Below are positions 35,110 to 46,487 of a stretch of DNA of 64,000 bases, piece by piece. Position 1 is the first letter of the stretch. Each line of letters begins with the position of its first letter. The stretch is from the NCBI GenBank assembly GCA_029582165.1, contig CM055890.1:4828787-4892786 (forward strand), given 5' to 3'. The position numbers were made by a program, and so were the translations under genes. Below the pieces are notes generated by a model that was given only the letters and a program-made list of their open reading frames with translations, was not told the origin of the DNA and searched no databases. The DNA comes from Portulaca oleracea (Eukaryota; Streptophyta; Magnoliopsida; Caryophyllales; Portulacaceae).

Positions 35110-36027
35110 TGAAATCATTGTGAGCCCCATGAAATAAAGCCACGGGAGCGATTCTCGGAGTCTAAACCAATCACAGCGCCGTAAGTTATATTTTATTTTC
35201 AATTTTTTTCCAGATTTTATTTACAATTATAGAAATTAAAAATATATTCTTAATCCACATCTGCTTTATAGTAGTTCCATTCAAAACGAGTCCTATTACA
35301 TCTCAAACAATAGTGTTCAATTTTAATTTAAATGTATTTTATTTTCTATTTATTTGCAGATTTTATTTACAATGAAATAAATTAAAAAATATATCGTTAA
35401 TCCACGTCTGCTTGACAACAATTACATTCGAAACAAGTCCTACTAAGTTTCAAACAGTAGTATTCAATTTTAATTTTAATTTAAATTGTATTTTATTTTC
35501 TATTTCTTTCCAGATTTTATTTACATTTCAAGAAATCAAAAAATATATCCTTAAACGAGTCCTACGAAATCTTAAACAGTAGTATTCAATTTTAATTTAA
35601 TTACACCACTAAAACAAAATTGTTCATAACTAATGACCTTAATATCCGAAACGCTTCAAAACCATTACCAATTCGATTATTAATATGACCCTTGCGGTTA
35701 GCTCAATGAGATTCATGAGTTATTGTAGATATCTGTATAAATATAACACATCTGTTAGAGGTTATATCTATTTCCCGGATATTAACCTATTATTATGCAT
35801 ATACTTTTACAAACAACATACTAAATATCCCAAAATTAAACTTTTCTTCATTTACAGTCAGAATCAAGCAAGATCAATCTTATCGCACTTCAGAATCATA
35901 TAGACATAATACTTTACATTTCCTATCAATATGTTTGACATTCATAAACGTTTTCCTCAATATTCATATGTAAGTTTCACATTCATGACTTTTATAAAAT
36001 TTTAAAAGTAACTAATTGAGTTCACTT

Positions 36028-36053
36028 CGTGCATCGCACGGGTTGAAGCCTAG
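36028..36053 (+). other. Helitron 3' terminus: hairpin plus CTAG
   Basis: CGTGC-ATC-GCACG forms a 5-bp stem with a 3-base loop, followed by GGTTGAAGC and CTAG; the next base is T. A similar, more decayed motif (CTGCATCGCATGGG) lies near 46206. Confidence 0.7.
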
Positions 36054-36377
36054 TTATTTTAAGAATTGAACCTCTAAAACACAACATGTTGGAAAAAAAA
36101 AAATTGTTTAGAGTTCATTCCTATATCTAATACTGTATATTTATATGAGAGTTCTAATAATATGAACATATATGTTTTGTGTAAAAATTTTATATTGAGT
36201 TTGAGAACTTTATTGGAAATAGTTTATTGGAAATAATTTAGTCAAGGGACAAACATTTTGGGACAGAGGTAGTATCAAGTATGTATTGATACTATTTAGG
36301 ATCAATTTAATTGGTGCATTTATCAAAGTATTAGAACTATTTAGTTAGTCAAAGAAGCAACCAATTAATATCATTAA

Positions 36378-36611
36378 TGCCCCATTCTTTTATACGGTAG
36401 ATTGCGGTGCAGTACCACTATACCACAACTCTTTAATTTTTACCACACTTCACTACACGACACCACAATCATTACTAATATACATCTTCACTTTTCTCCT
36501 CTACTTTTCATATTCTCTCTCTTCACTATCTCACTTACCATAATTTTCACAACTCAACACACTTTTTCAAATTACACCGCACCACACCCAACCGTATAAA
36601 AGAACGGGGCC
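36378..36611. mobile_element. PIF/Harbinger-like MITE, copy 1
   Basis: Ends TGCCCCATTCTTTTATACGG and its inverse (CCGTATAAAAGAACGGGGCC) are flanked by TAA (36375-36377 and 36612-36614). A 3-bp TAA/TTA duplication is typical of PIF/Harbinger elements. It is 234 bp, with no coding capacity. Confidence 0.7.
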
Positions 36612-36828
36612 TAACACATTACTAGTATTATGATAGGATAAGAAAATTTGAATAATAATTGCAAATAATCTATTAAATATATTATAACGAATCCTCCAAA
36701 GGTAAATCCAAACCTAAGTGAATGAATTTAGGAGATTTGATTTTCCCGAATCAAACTCCAAACCTATGAATAAATGTTTTAGCAAATATTTTGCTTACAC
36801 CAAGACTTGAACCTTGGTTGAAAGTATG
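36612..36828. repeat. Sequence shared with 44591-44705
   Basis: After each PIF/Harbinger-like MITE comes related sequence with CCTATGAATAAATGTTTT and GACTTGAACCTTGGTTGAAA. It marks an old duplication or a shared larger repeat. It ends with GTATG, the target duplication of the next element. Confidence 0.55.
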
Positions 36829-37808
36829 TGCAGGAGGTAAAAATTTGTGGACCAATTAAAAATGACACATGGAAAATAAAATTAAATTTATTCGGAGAAT
36901 TATTATCTGTCGCGTGTTAAATTAATTACGGCGGTCCATTTAATTGAATTTTAAATGGAAATGCATCCTGGCCAATAGTATCATGACACGTATCAAAGAT
37001 GATACATAAAATATTAATTATCTCTTTATTTAAAATTAAAAGAATAATTAATTAACTTGGGCCCAAGCCTAAAGCCCAACTCAAACCCTAGGGGTAAGGC
37101 CTCCAAAGCCTATAAATAGGGTCATTCCCCCCTTCATTTTGAACCCCCGGCAGCATTCGACATTCTGCACTCGACACTCCAGAGGTTTCAGAAGATCAAA
37201 CTGTCATCAGTCTCCAGCTACCAAGCGTCAAGGATCGAAGTATGCAAAAGTTCAAGATCGAGTCTCCAAGCCTCTACCGCGTCAAGATCAAGAATTGCTT
37301 CAGAGTTCTTCGGCAAGACCTGCGAAGCCTTCAGAAGATCAAACTACAAGTGACCTCCAGCTATCAAGCACCAAGGACCAACGTCGGCTAGTTCAACAAC
37401 TTTTGTTCTTCGTATCAAAGACTACAGTCGTCTTCCTCGTTTGGTTCATCGATCGAGAGCAAGCACTAAGCCCTCGCATCTAAGAACTAGGAGAACTACA
37501 ACCAATAGTTAACCTTCAGACGGTTAAACTTCGAGCAGACTCCAGCTACCAAGCACTAAGGGGATCAACGCTCAAGACCTTCAGCTCAAGAATTACTGCA
37601 AGAATTCTTTAGCTAAACCTGCGTTGGAGATCGAGATCAAGCACTCGCGCCCTCGGCTCACCCAAGTTTCAGGAGATCGAATAAGAGGACTACTTTATTG
37701 TATTTAATATAGAGATTGTACCCGCATACATTCGAATATTAATACAAATTAATTTTTTTTCTTAATTTTTTGTCTTTATTTATTTTAGACTTGAAATTTG
37801 TGTTTACA
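36829..37808 (+). mobile_element. 5' LTR of the gag-only element
   Basis: It starts TGCAGGAGGTAAAAATTTGT and ends TGTTTACA. A TATA box TATAAATAG is at 37111-37119. The reading frame at 37139-37483 lies in the leader part of the LTR and is not a gene, since its repeat in the 3' LTR is broken. Confidence 0.9.
37111..37119 (+). promoter_or_regulatory. TATA box of the 5' LTR
   Basis: TATAAATAG is preserved in both LTRs (also 43428-43436), embedded in CCAAAGCC-TATAAATAGG, as expected for the element's promoter. Confidence 0.6.
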
Positions 37809-37830
37809 AATTTCGCACGCTCGGTGGGAC
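37809..37830 (+). other. Primer binding site region of the gag-only element
   Basis: AATTTCGCACGCTCGG follows the LTR end directly and has the form of a plant Ty3/gypsy primer site with GGTGGGAC. The matching tRNA was not determined. Confidence 0.45.
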
Positions 37831-37888
37831 ATCTCTACCTCTCATCTCTTTCTCAAAGAATTCAAATTCAACCTTTGATTCTAGCGAC

Positions 37889-40110
37889 ATGATGTCTATC
37901 AACATGGAAGAAAAAATAGCTCAACTTGAGGTTATGCTAAACAAGCTCGCTAGGGAAAGTGAAGAGAAAGACAAGAAGATCAGTGAACAAAATGAACATA
38001 TCACAAAACTGATGAAGAAGATAGAGAAGCACCCGTATCAAGACTCCGACGAAGATTCAGACAAAGAGGAATCTGACAAAGAGTCTTCCAAAGGTGATGA
38101 CGATGGGGAAGACAAGAAGAGTAACTCATTTTCATAATCAATGTCTATGGAGCAGATCCAAAACTTGGTAGCAAATGCAGTGCGAGGTTAACTCGGAGAG
38201 GGATTAAACAAGACCCACTTTTACACAAAGCCATACACGAAGAGGATCGACGCCCTTCTAATGCCGCAAGGATATCAACCCCCAAAGTTCAATCAATTTG
38301 ATAGGAAGGGTAATCCTAAGTAGCACATCGCTCACTTCATCGAAACTTGTAGCAATGCCGGCACAGAAGGAGATCGACTAGTGAAGCAATTTGTTCGCTC
38401 TCTGAAGGGGATCGCATTCGACTGGTATACAGATCTAGAGGCTGAATCAATCAATTGTTGGAACAAATGGAGCAAGAGTTTCTCAACAGGTTTTACTGCG
38501 CTGAATGGGTCGTCATCATGACAGAGCTGACCAACACCCAACAGTGGGAGGGCGAGCCGGTCCTTGACTACATCCATCATTGGAGGGCTCTTAGTCTTGA
38601 ATGCAAGGATGCCTCATCGAAGCTTCAACTGTCGATATCTGCGCTCAAGGTATGCACTGGGATTTACTCTACATCCTCAAGATGGTCAAGCCTAAAACCT
38701 TTCAGGAGTTGGCGACCAAGGCACATGATATGGAGATCACCATAGTAAGTTGACGGGGAAGTAATTCATCTTCATCCGAATCAAGGAACAGTGCTAGTGG
38801 GTATAAGAAGAATGGCAAGTCACCGAAGACTTCAACAGAGGAGTCCATGGCTATTTCAATGTGTGAACCAGTGAGAATCTATGCTAAACCTAAACCTAAA
38901 AGGGAGAAATTCACTTCCTCGAAAGATACTGAAAGGAAGCGCCCTACAGTGAAGGAGCTTCAAGAAAATAAGTACCCATTTCCTGACTCAGATTTGTCAA
39001 GAATGTTAGACAACCTGTTAGAGACAGGAGTTATCGAACTTCCACAACCAAAGAGGCCGGAAGAAGTGGGAAGAACTACCGATCCATGATACTGTCGTTA
39101 TCATAGGGTAGTCAGTCACCCTCTAGAGAAGTGTATCACACTCAAGGAGCGGATCATGAGACTAGCTGAAGATGGGCAGATTATACTGGACTTGGATGAC
39201 AATGTCGAGGCTAATTATGTTTCAACATAGCCGATTCCGGCCGAAAGGAAGGAATTCTTGATGATTCAATTTGGACGTCAAAAACCAGTTTCCCTTCCTG
39301 TACTAGTCCATGCCTCTCAAGATGAGCCTAAGCTTGAGCATGTATTAGAAGTTCCTAATGGAGATGAAGAATGGATCATAGCCACTTGAAGAAAGACTAG
39401 GGGGCAAAGGGATGTCCAAACACCACCACCCCAAATGCATCAAAGGAGAAGAAACAACATGCAACCTTCAACGGAGAGGAAGAGGCTGGGAGTCATCGAG
39501 AAACATAAAGTCAGTTCAGCTGAGTTGCTTGAGCGAGGCCCTCATGTTCCTGCCACAATGAAGGAATACTTTTCGAAGTACTTCTTTGGAGAAGTTAACA
39601 ATGTTGCAGCTGTGAACATGGTTTCTTGCTTTGAGATCGAGGAAGATGACCACGAAGGAATGGAGTATCAGCCTAAGTCAAAGCTCTCCGTGTTCAATAG
39701 GTTGTAACGGCTAGCTTCCCGCAAGCAAGCATTTGTTTTTGAGCGGATAAGGTGTCGAGGAAAGCGCAAAGCTTCAGTCTTTAGCAGGATCAAGGATGGT
39801 CCGATATCAAAGCCTTCTGTATTTTCAAGGTTCAGACAGGCTGAAGAGGTCCCAAGATCACAACATAACTAAGAAAGGAGTTGTGCATTCAACCGCCTTG
39901 GAGTCATCAACGAAGTTCAAAGCACCTTCCCATCTCGCATGAAGCGGTGTTCAACGTTGGAAGTAAAGACTGAAGGATCCATTAGAGTGAAGAGACGCAC
40001 TGTGATCTTCACCGATCACCAAAGCAAAAATAATGTCGATGAAGAGCTTGAAGGAGAGGAGACACCTTCTTCTTCCCAAGTCATAATCTAGGAAAGTGAA
40101 GCTGCACCTC
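37889..40110 (+). pseudogene. Degraded gag of the gag-only element
   Basis: The first frame (37889-38137) encodes a coiled-coil start (KIAQLEVMLNKLARESEEKD) and an Asp/Ser/Lys-rich acidic part. After a stop, gag continues in shifting frames with TKPYTKRIDALLMPQGYQPP, HIAHFIETCSNAGTEGD, QFVRSLKGIAFDWYTDLEAE and a Leu-rich segment. This is the capsid part of a Ty3/gypsy gag of the kind often annotated as Retrotrans_gag (family knowledge). The tail at 38847-40110 has PFPDSDLSRMLDNLLETGVI and YCRYHRVVSHPLEKCITLKE. Stops and frameshifts are many (for example 38188, 38321, 39087), so it is not functional. Confidence 0.7.
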
Positions 40111-40359
40111 CTGAACAAGAGCCTAGACTGTTCACCAAAAAAAAAAAAGATTCATTTTTCAGTTCATTTCATTCACATCATTGTAATACTCCTGGCCCGC
40201 AAGAGTATAAACTGTGCACGGCTAAATTAATAAATAAAATCTTCATTTCTCCATCTGTAAATTTGAACTACGTTTTCCTTGATCCTTATGGCTATCCTAT
40301 CCCTTAAGGTACGTAGGCAATTTGGCTCTAGATCCAAATGCAGTCATACCCAAGAAAAA

Positions 40360-41380
40360 AAAAAAATACATCCCAGGTCATCAAATTTTGAAGACTTTCC
40401 TAGTCAACAAACTTTAAGGACTTACAAGTTAGCAAATTCAAGACTCACAAGTCAAAGTTCAAGACCTTCACGTCAAAGACTCTGAAGTTGTACAAGTAGA
40501 GCTCACAAGTCCAAACCCAAAGCTTTCAAGTCGGACTCTCAAGTCACCAAAGTTAAAGACTCCCAAGTCGAAATTGAAGACTTTCAAGTCAAGGACTCCT
40601 AAGTCAATCAAATAAAAGACTCTCAAGTCACTAGATCCACCGACTTCCAAGTCAACAAAAATTAAAGATTTCCAAGTTATCAAAATTCAAGATTTTCAAA
40701 TCAACAAACTTCAAGACTCTTAAGTCACCAAGCCCCTTGACTCCCAAGTCAACAACAAGACAAAGACTTCCAAGTCAGTCAAAGTCTCGCATCAACAGGT
40801 CTTCTGACTCCCATGTCGACAAAATGAATGACTCACAAGTGAACCAAATTCAAATTAACAAAATGAAAGGACTCACAAGTCAAGATCACGACTTCCAAGT
40901 TAGTAAACTTCAAGATTCCCAAGTTAACGATGCATAAGACTCTCACGTCAGCAAATCTAAAAACTCCTATGTCAACAATCTTCAAGACATCAGAATTCAG
41001 GACTTTTAAGTTGATAAAATTCAAGATTACCAAGTGATTAAAATCAAGACTTACATGTTAAGAAAATCAAGTACTACCAAGTCACTTAAGAAAAAGACTC
41101 TCAGGTCACCCTTGACAGAAGATTCACAAGTTCACGACTTTCAAATCAAAATGAATAACTCATACGTCAATAAAATTCAATGACTCACAAGTCAACAAGA
41201 TGTAAGACTCCCAAGTCAAGACAAACAAAGACTACAAGTCAGTATGAGACTTTTAAATCAGTAAAGTCAATAGGTCACACACACAAGACTCCAAAGTCGA
41301 CAAAGTTAAAGGCTTCTAAGTCATCGAAGTTGTGGGCTTTCAAATCACACACTGGCATGCTAGGATTTTCATGTCGGTGG
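40360..41380. repeat. Degenerate minisatellite based on GACTCCCAAGTCA
   Basis: Dozens of variants of (C)AAGACTC(C/T)CAAGTCAAC occur, spaced irregularly at about 25-35 bases. Both strands give open frames by chance (for example 40468-40683 minus). This array has no counterpart in the rest of the window. Confidence 0.8.
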
Positions 41381-41782
41381 TCCACTCCAAGCCGGTGTCG
41401 TCAATGGTGTAGTCCTTATATTGATTGACAACCTCCTTTAAGCATGCATCGTGGGGGTGTCCTAATCGTGTTGGCTGACTTCTGCTCCAAGATGGCGTCA
41501 TCCTCCTTCAATTATGCAACATACTCCTTTTTCTAAGTGGTAGACTCTTTCAAGTTAGCGACTTTAACGTCTCATTTAGAGTGGATGTTGGGGGCAAGCT
41601 AGCGGGCGATGTCCTCGTGTCCTTCCATGACGCTCACAGCCGAGAAAATATTTAGCTGGCTTGTCGTGGATCTTCAGAAGAAAATCTGGTGGCTCATCAT
41701 GGCTCGACAGAGAATTCAAGTCCGTTCTTCATAGCCCGTAGCCCGCGGAAAGTCTAGGAGTAGTAAGTCAGGCGATGACTCT

Positions 41783-42545
41783 GTCGACCCAGATTGTACA
41801 GACGTTTCTGAGAGAGTTTTCTAGGACAACTCTATGTCAGTAAGTTGGGGAGTAGCCCACGTAAACCAAGGTGAGGAGATGACTTCGTCGACCCAAACTA
41901 TACTGTCGTTTCTGAGAGAGTTATCTTTGACAAATCTACGTCAGTAAGCTGAGGAGTAATCCACGAAAGCTAAGGTGGAATGCTGACTCTGTCGACCCAA
42001 ACTCTACTGCCATTTTTGAGAGAGTTGTCTGGGACAACTCTACGCCAGTAAGCTGAGGAGTATTCCACTTGAGGCCAAGAGACGACGCTGTCGACCCAGA
42101 CAGTCTTGAAGAGAGTAATTCTGTGACTACTCTACGTCAGTACGCTGAGGAGTGTTCCGGCGAGGCACTGACTCTGTCGACCCAAACTCTACTATCGTTT
42201 TTGAGAGAGTTGTCTGGGACAACTCTATGCCAGTAAGCAGAGGGATATTCCACTTGAGGCCAAGAGACGGCGTTGTCGACCTAGACAGTTCTGAAGAGAG
42301 TAACTCTGTGACTACTCTACGTCAGTACGCTGAGGAGTGTTCCGGCGAGGCACTGACTCTGTCGACCCAAACTCTACTGCCGTTTTTGAGAGAGTTGTCT
42401 GGGACAACTCTACGCCAGTAAGTACGCCAGTAAGATGAGGAGTATTCCACTTGCGGCGAGACGATGACTCAGTCGACCCAGACAATCCTGAAGAGAGTAG
42501 TCTAGAGCTACTCTTCGTCAGTACGCTGAGGAGTAGGCAATACAC
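41783..42545. repeat. Tandem array of about 8 units around GTCGACCCA
   Basis: GTCGACC(C/T)A recurs at 41783, 41887, 41991, 42090, 42176, 42275, 42361 and 42472. Spacings are about 104, 104, 99, 86, 99, 86 and 111, so later units alternate in length. Each unit also carries AGAGAGTTGTCTGGGACAAC or TGAAGAGAGTAACTCTGTGA and CAGTA(A/C)GCTGAGGAGT. Reading frames through it are not conserved genes. Confidence 0.85.
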
Positions 42546-43145
42546 TAACGATAGCAGAAATCAACCTCTAGAAAACAGTAGCAGTCACGACGAATGCCTC
42601 TCAAGTCCCTACACCAAAAAGGAGAGAAAAAGAAAAAAAAAACGAGAATTAAAAAAAATCAAATGGAGAATTAAACATAATAAACAAAAAAAAAAAAATT
42701 TCAAGCAATGGTCAAAAGAAGTTTATCAGAGAAGAAGAGGTGCTACTGATGAATGAAGCAGCTGCACAGAGCCCCTTTATATAGCTATTGATCGGGCAAG
42801 TCTCTGGATCATACTCCTACGCTACTCGCGTTCAAATCTACCCCATCAAAACTATCGATGGATAAAATTCTATCACATATAGAATTGTTATCTTGCAAGA
42901 ATTGAAATATATAAAGAAAAGGAGTCTACTTCAACTCCAACTCCAACTTTTAGTCCAATTTAAACTTTGTCTCCTATAGAGAATTAAACTCTATCACATA
43001 GAGTTATTGTTCCAAAAGGATTGATATCAAAAGGGAGAGTCCCAAGAAGAGTTGAATTCATGGTTGATTGGCCAATTATATTCGAGACTCAACTGCTTCA
43101 AACACCTAATATTTGTGTATGCAACTGACTCTCGAAGGGGGCATC

Positions 43146-44123
43146 TGTAGGAGGTAAAAATTTGTGGACCAATTAAAAAATAACAGGTGGAAAATAAAAT
43201 TAAATTTATTCGGCCAATTATTATCCATCGCGTGTTAAATTAATTACGGCGGTCCATTAATTGAATTTTAAATGGAAATGCATCCTAGCCAATAATATCA
43301 TGACACATGTCAAAGATGATGCAGAAAATATTAATTATCTCTTTATTTAAAATTAAAGAAATAATTAATTAACTTGGGCTCAAGCCCAAAGCCCAATTCA
43401 AACCCTAGGGGTAAGGCCTCCAAAGCCTATAAATAGGGGTCATCCCCCTTCATTTTGAACCCCCAGCGGCATTTGACATTCTGCACTCGGCACTCCAGAG
43501 GTTTCAGAAGATCAAACTGCCATTAGTCTCCAGCTACCAAGCATCAAGGATCGAAGTCTGCAAAAGTTCAAGATCGAGTCTCCAAGCCTCTACCGCGTCA
43601 AGATCAAGAACTGCTTTAGAGTTCTTCGGCAAGACCTGCGAAGCCTTCGGAAGATCGATCTACAAGCGACCTCCAGCTATCAAGCACCAAGGACCAACGT
43701 CGGCTAGTTCAACAACTTCTGTTCTTCGTATCAAAGACTGCAGTCGTCTTCCTCGTTTGGTTCATCGATCGAGACCAAGCACTAAGCCCTCGCATCCAAG
43801 AACCAGGAGAACTACAACCAATAGTCAACCTTCAGACGATTAAACTTCGAGCAGACTCCAGCTACCAAGCACTAAGGGGATCAATGCTCAAAATCTTCAG
43901 CTCAAGAATTACTGCAAGAATTCTTTAGCTAAACCTGTGTTGGAGGTCGAGATCAAGCGCTCGCGCCCTCGACTCACCCAAGTTTCATGAGATCGAATCA
44001 GAGGACTATTTTATTGTATTTAATATAGAGATTGTACCCGCATACATTCGAATATTAATACAAATTAATTTGTTTCTCAATTTTCCGTCTTTATTTATTT
44101 TAGACTCGAAATTTACGTTTACA
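43146..44123 (+). mobile_element. 3' LTR of the gag-only element
   Basis: It starts TGTAGGAGGTAAAAATTTGT after the purine tract and ends CGTTTACA before GTATG. It is collinear with the 5' LTR. Its TATA box is at 43428-43436. Confidence 0.9.
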
Positions 44124-44327
44124 GTATGAAAGTTAAAGGAGTTTACCATTTAACTACCCATTCTTTAGTGATACAAATGTCAAATTAAAAAAATAACAAA
44201 CTCATGGATGTTGCTTACAAATATTAATACATAATTAAAATAATATTCATTAGCTTTTTATAAAAAATATTCATTAGTTTTCTTCCACTAAATTAGAACA
44301 AGACCACCAAAGGAAAACACAAACTTA

Positions 44328-44590
44328 CACCCCATTTTTTTATGCGGTAGGTTGCGGTGCGGTCCCACACCGCATCGTACTCTTTAATTTCCACCACACT
44401 TCATCAAATCACACCACAATCATTACCAATATATCTTTTCATTTTTTCACTTTTCTCTTCTACTTTTCACATTTTCTCTCTTAATCTACCCCACCTACCA
44501 CAACTTTTAGCACAACTCACCACATTTTTTCAAATTCCACCCCACCCCACTATTACCACATAGCAATCAACCGTATAAAAGAATGAGGCC
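44328..44590. mobile_element. PIF/Harbinger-like MITE, copy 2
   Basis: Ends CACCCCATTTTTTTATGCGG and CCGTATAAAAGAATGAGGCC are flanked by TTA (44325-44327 and 44591-44593). The 263-bp body is related to 36378-36611. Confidence 0.7.
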
Positions 44591-46390
44591 TTAAGAGAAA
44601 GAATGTGAGAGGTTTAGTAGTTTTCCCAAACCTACAAATAAATGTTTTTAACAAAAAAGAAAATATTTTACTCCCACCAAGATTTGAACCTTGGTTGAAA
44701 TCATATAATGATTAGTTGAGGGTGATAGTCACTTAGCTACATCTTTCATATGATTAATGTCAATGAAAATAAATAAAATTCTACATATATGTTACAAATA
44801 ATAATACCCAAAAATAACATTCACCAACTTTTTATACATAAAAAAATTAAAAAAAAAAATCATTACTTATATTTCTTCCACCAAATTTACTGTTATAATA
44901 TATGAATCTCAATATTAAAAAGTTAGATTAAAGTAAAATGTAAGAGATAATATAGTATAAAACTCCCTTAAAAAAACCTATATTATTGTTCTATATTTGC
45001 TTTGATGATTGTAACAAGAAAATAAAATTTTATTAACATTGCAATAGGAAATGTAACTTAAAATTACATAAGAGACAATATATGGAATTAAAATGAATGT
45101 AAAAGTATAAAGTATCAAAATTTGTCTCAATGTATAAGATAGAAATTTGAGATTATTATGATCATTGAGACATTGACAAAAAATAAATATTATTTCTTAT
45201 TCAAAAAAAGTGAATGAATTACAAATAAGATCACCACCAAAGTACCAAACACATAGATAGTAAGTTTTTTTAAAAAAAATTGAACTTAAAATTCTTGATT
45301 TTTTCAACTAAGTTAATTATATAAAACTCACCATACAATAATATTAATAATATATTAACACATAATTAAAATATTATTCGTTAGTTTTTTTATAAAAAAA
45401 TAACCGGTAGTTACTATTTCTTCCACCAAATTTACTATTATAGTATATGAAACACAATATAAAATATAATTTAAATTAAAACTAAGAGATATTAAAGGGT
45501 AGAACTTCTATGAAAATGGCCTACATTATTGTACTATATTTTTATTTAAAAATAAAATAAAATTTTTATTAACATTGTGATAAAAACTTGTAAACAAATG
45601 TCTCTTTGTTGTGAAAAACAAAGTAGTGCAACTTTGTTTTGATTTATGTCGTGATTGTTGATATATTCTTAAATTTTAGAATTAATAATTGTTTATTAAT
45701 GTGATTATTAATTATTTATTACTAAATACTAATGCTTTGTATTTTCTCTAACCTTTTTTAATTTTAATTATTTTTATGAAAATTTTCATGTTTATTTAAT
45801 GAAAACAAGTTTCCAACAACATTATGTTTATAATGTATACATACAATTTCTATTATCTTAATAATTTATTCACACATTTAAGATTAAGTTTTTTTTGGAT
45901 GCTATTGAGAAATATTAGAAGCAAATTATAGTGTTCTTGCATTTATTCAAATTCACTAATAAATTAATGTTATTATTGTTCTTTATTATAGATAATTAAG
46001 GCAAGATTGAAAATAGAATGGATTTTAGTATCATTCCACTAATACATTATCTAAATTAATTTTGAAGACAATTTGTACAAAGAAATACATAAATAATGAT
46101 AGTACAAATGTTGTATAACTTTTTATTAGTTTATATTATTATTTGAATTGATAATTGTTAATTACTTTGAAAAATAAATTGCATACAAATACTGAAATTT
46201 TTTCTCTGCATCGCATGGGATATATAATACTATTTTAACGTTTATAAGTTATAATAAAGAAAGTTCTATAATTAAACACGTGAATTTCAAAGTAATGTCT
46301 TGTTATTTTGTAAGGTAACCAAATTTATTTGTCTTATTTTATTTAACCTTATCTTGTCTTATTTTACTTTACCAATCAAAGGAACATGAT
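44591..46390. repeat. AT-rich region with diverged direct repeats
   Basis: 44591-44705 matches part of 36612-36828. 44840-44995 and 45395-45545 are diverged direct copies (TTCTTCCACCAAATTTACT and AATTTAAATTAAAACTAAGA words). A decayed Helitron-like 3' end may lie near 46200-46235. No gene is visible. Confidence 0.4.
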
Positions 46391-46442
46391 TAATTTCTGG
46401 TTTCTAGTCGAGAAATCGTGTTTAAAACCCAAAACACACAGA

Positions 46443-46487
46443 GGCAGGTTCGATTCGGGTTTCCGGGTCAGTTTCTGCCAGGTCTAG
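46443..46487. mobile_element. Fragment of hAT-like terminus
   Basis: GTTTCTGCCAGGTCTA is the inverse of the start of the element at 17507 (TAGACCTGGCAAAAG), with GGGTTTCCGGGTC as neighbouring sequence. Only one end is present. Confidence 0.4.

Larger units (their letters stand above)
31383..36053 (+). mobile_element. Composite Helitron region with several nested 5' ends and one 3' terminus
   Basis: Blocks start TCTATATACTTATAATGAC at 31383, 32316, 32776, 32903 and 33605; most are preceded by (AAT)n. The whole ends at 36053 with CTAG followed by T. Ten bases before the CTAG lies the hairpin CGTGC-ATC-GCACG (36028-36040). A TC start, a hairpin about 10 bases from a CTRR end, insertion next to T, and no target duplication are the marks of Helitrons. 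No Rep/helicase gene is present, so it is non-autonomous. Blocks starting TCTATATGTTATAATAG (32030, with relatives at 34258 and 34552) and related ones at 33352 and 34843 are diverged versions of the same 5' end. Confidence 0.7.
36829..44123 (+). mobile_element. Complete gag-only LTR retrotransposon
   Basis: Two LTRs (36829-37808 and 43146-44123) share the same TG...TTTACA ends. A perfect 5-bp duplication GTATG (36824-36828 and 44124-44128) flanks the 7295-bp element. Inside lie a degraded gag, two tandem-repeat sections and a purine tract (GAAGGGGGCATC) before the 3' LTR. No protease, reverse transcriptase, RNase H or integrase is found, so it depends on another element. The LTRs differ at several percent of sites by eye, so the insertion is not recent. 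Confidence 0.9.

Noticed and set aside
32580..35202. Poly-isoleucine reading frames
   Set aside because: They are translations of (AAT)n microsatellites in the Helitron cluster.
37139..37483. 114-aa frame as a gene
   Set aside because: It lies wholly in the 5' LTR, downstream of its TATA box, and the equivalent place in the 3' LTR is broken.
40360..41380. CRISPR-like array
   Set aside because: The repeated word is degenerate and unevenly spaced, lies inside a plant retrotransposon, and there are no cas genes; it is a minisatellite.
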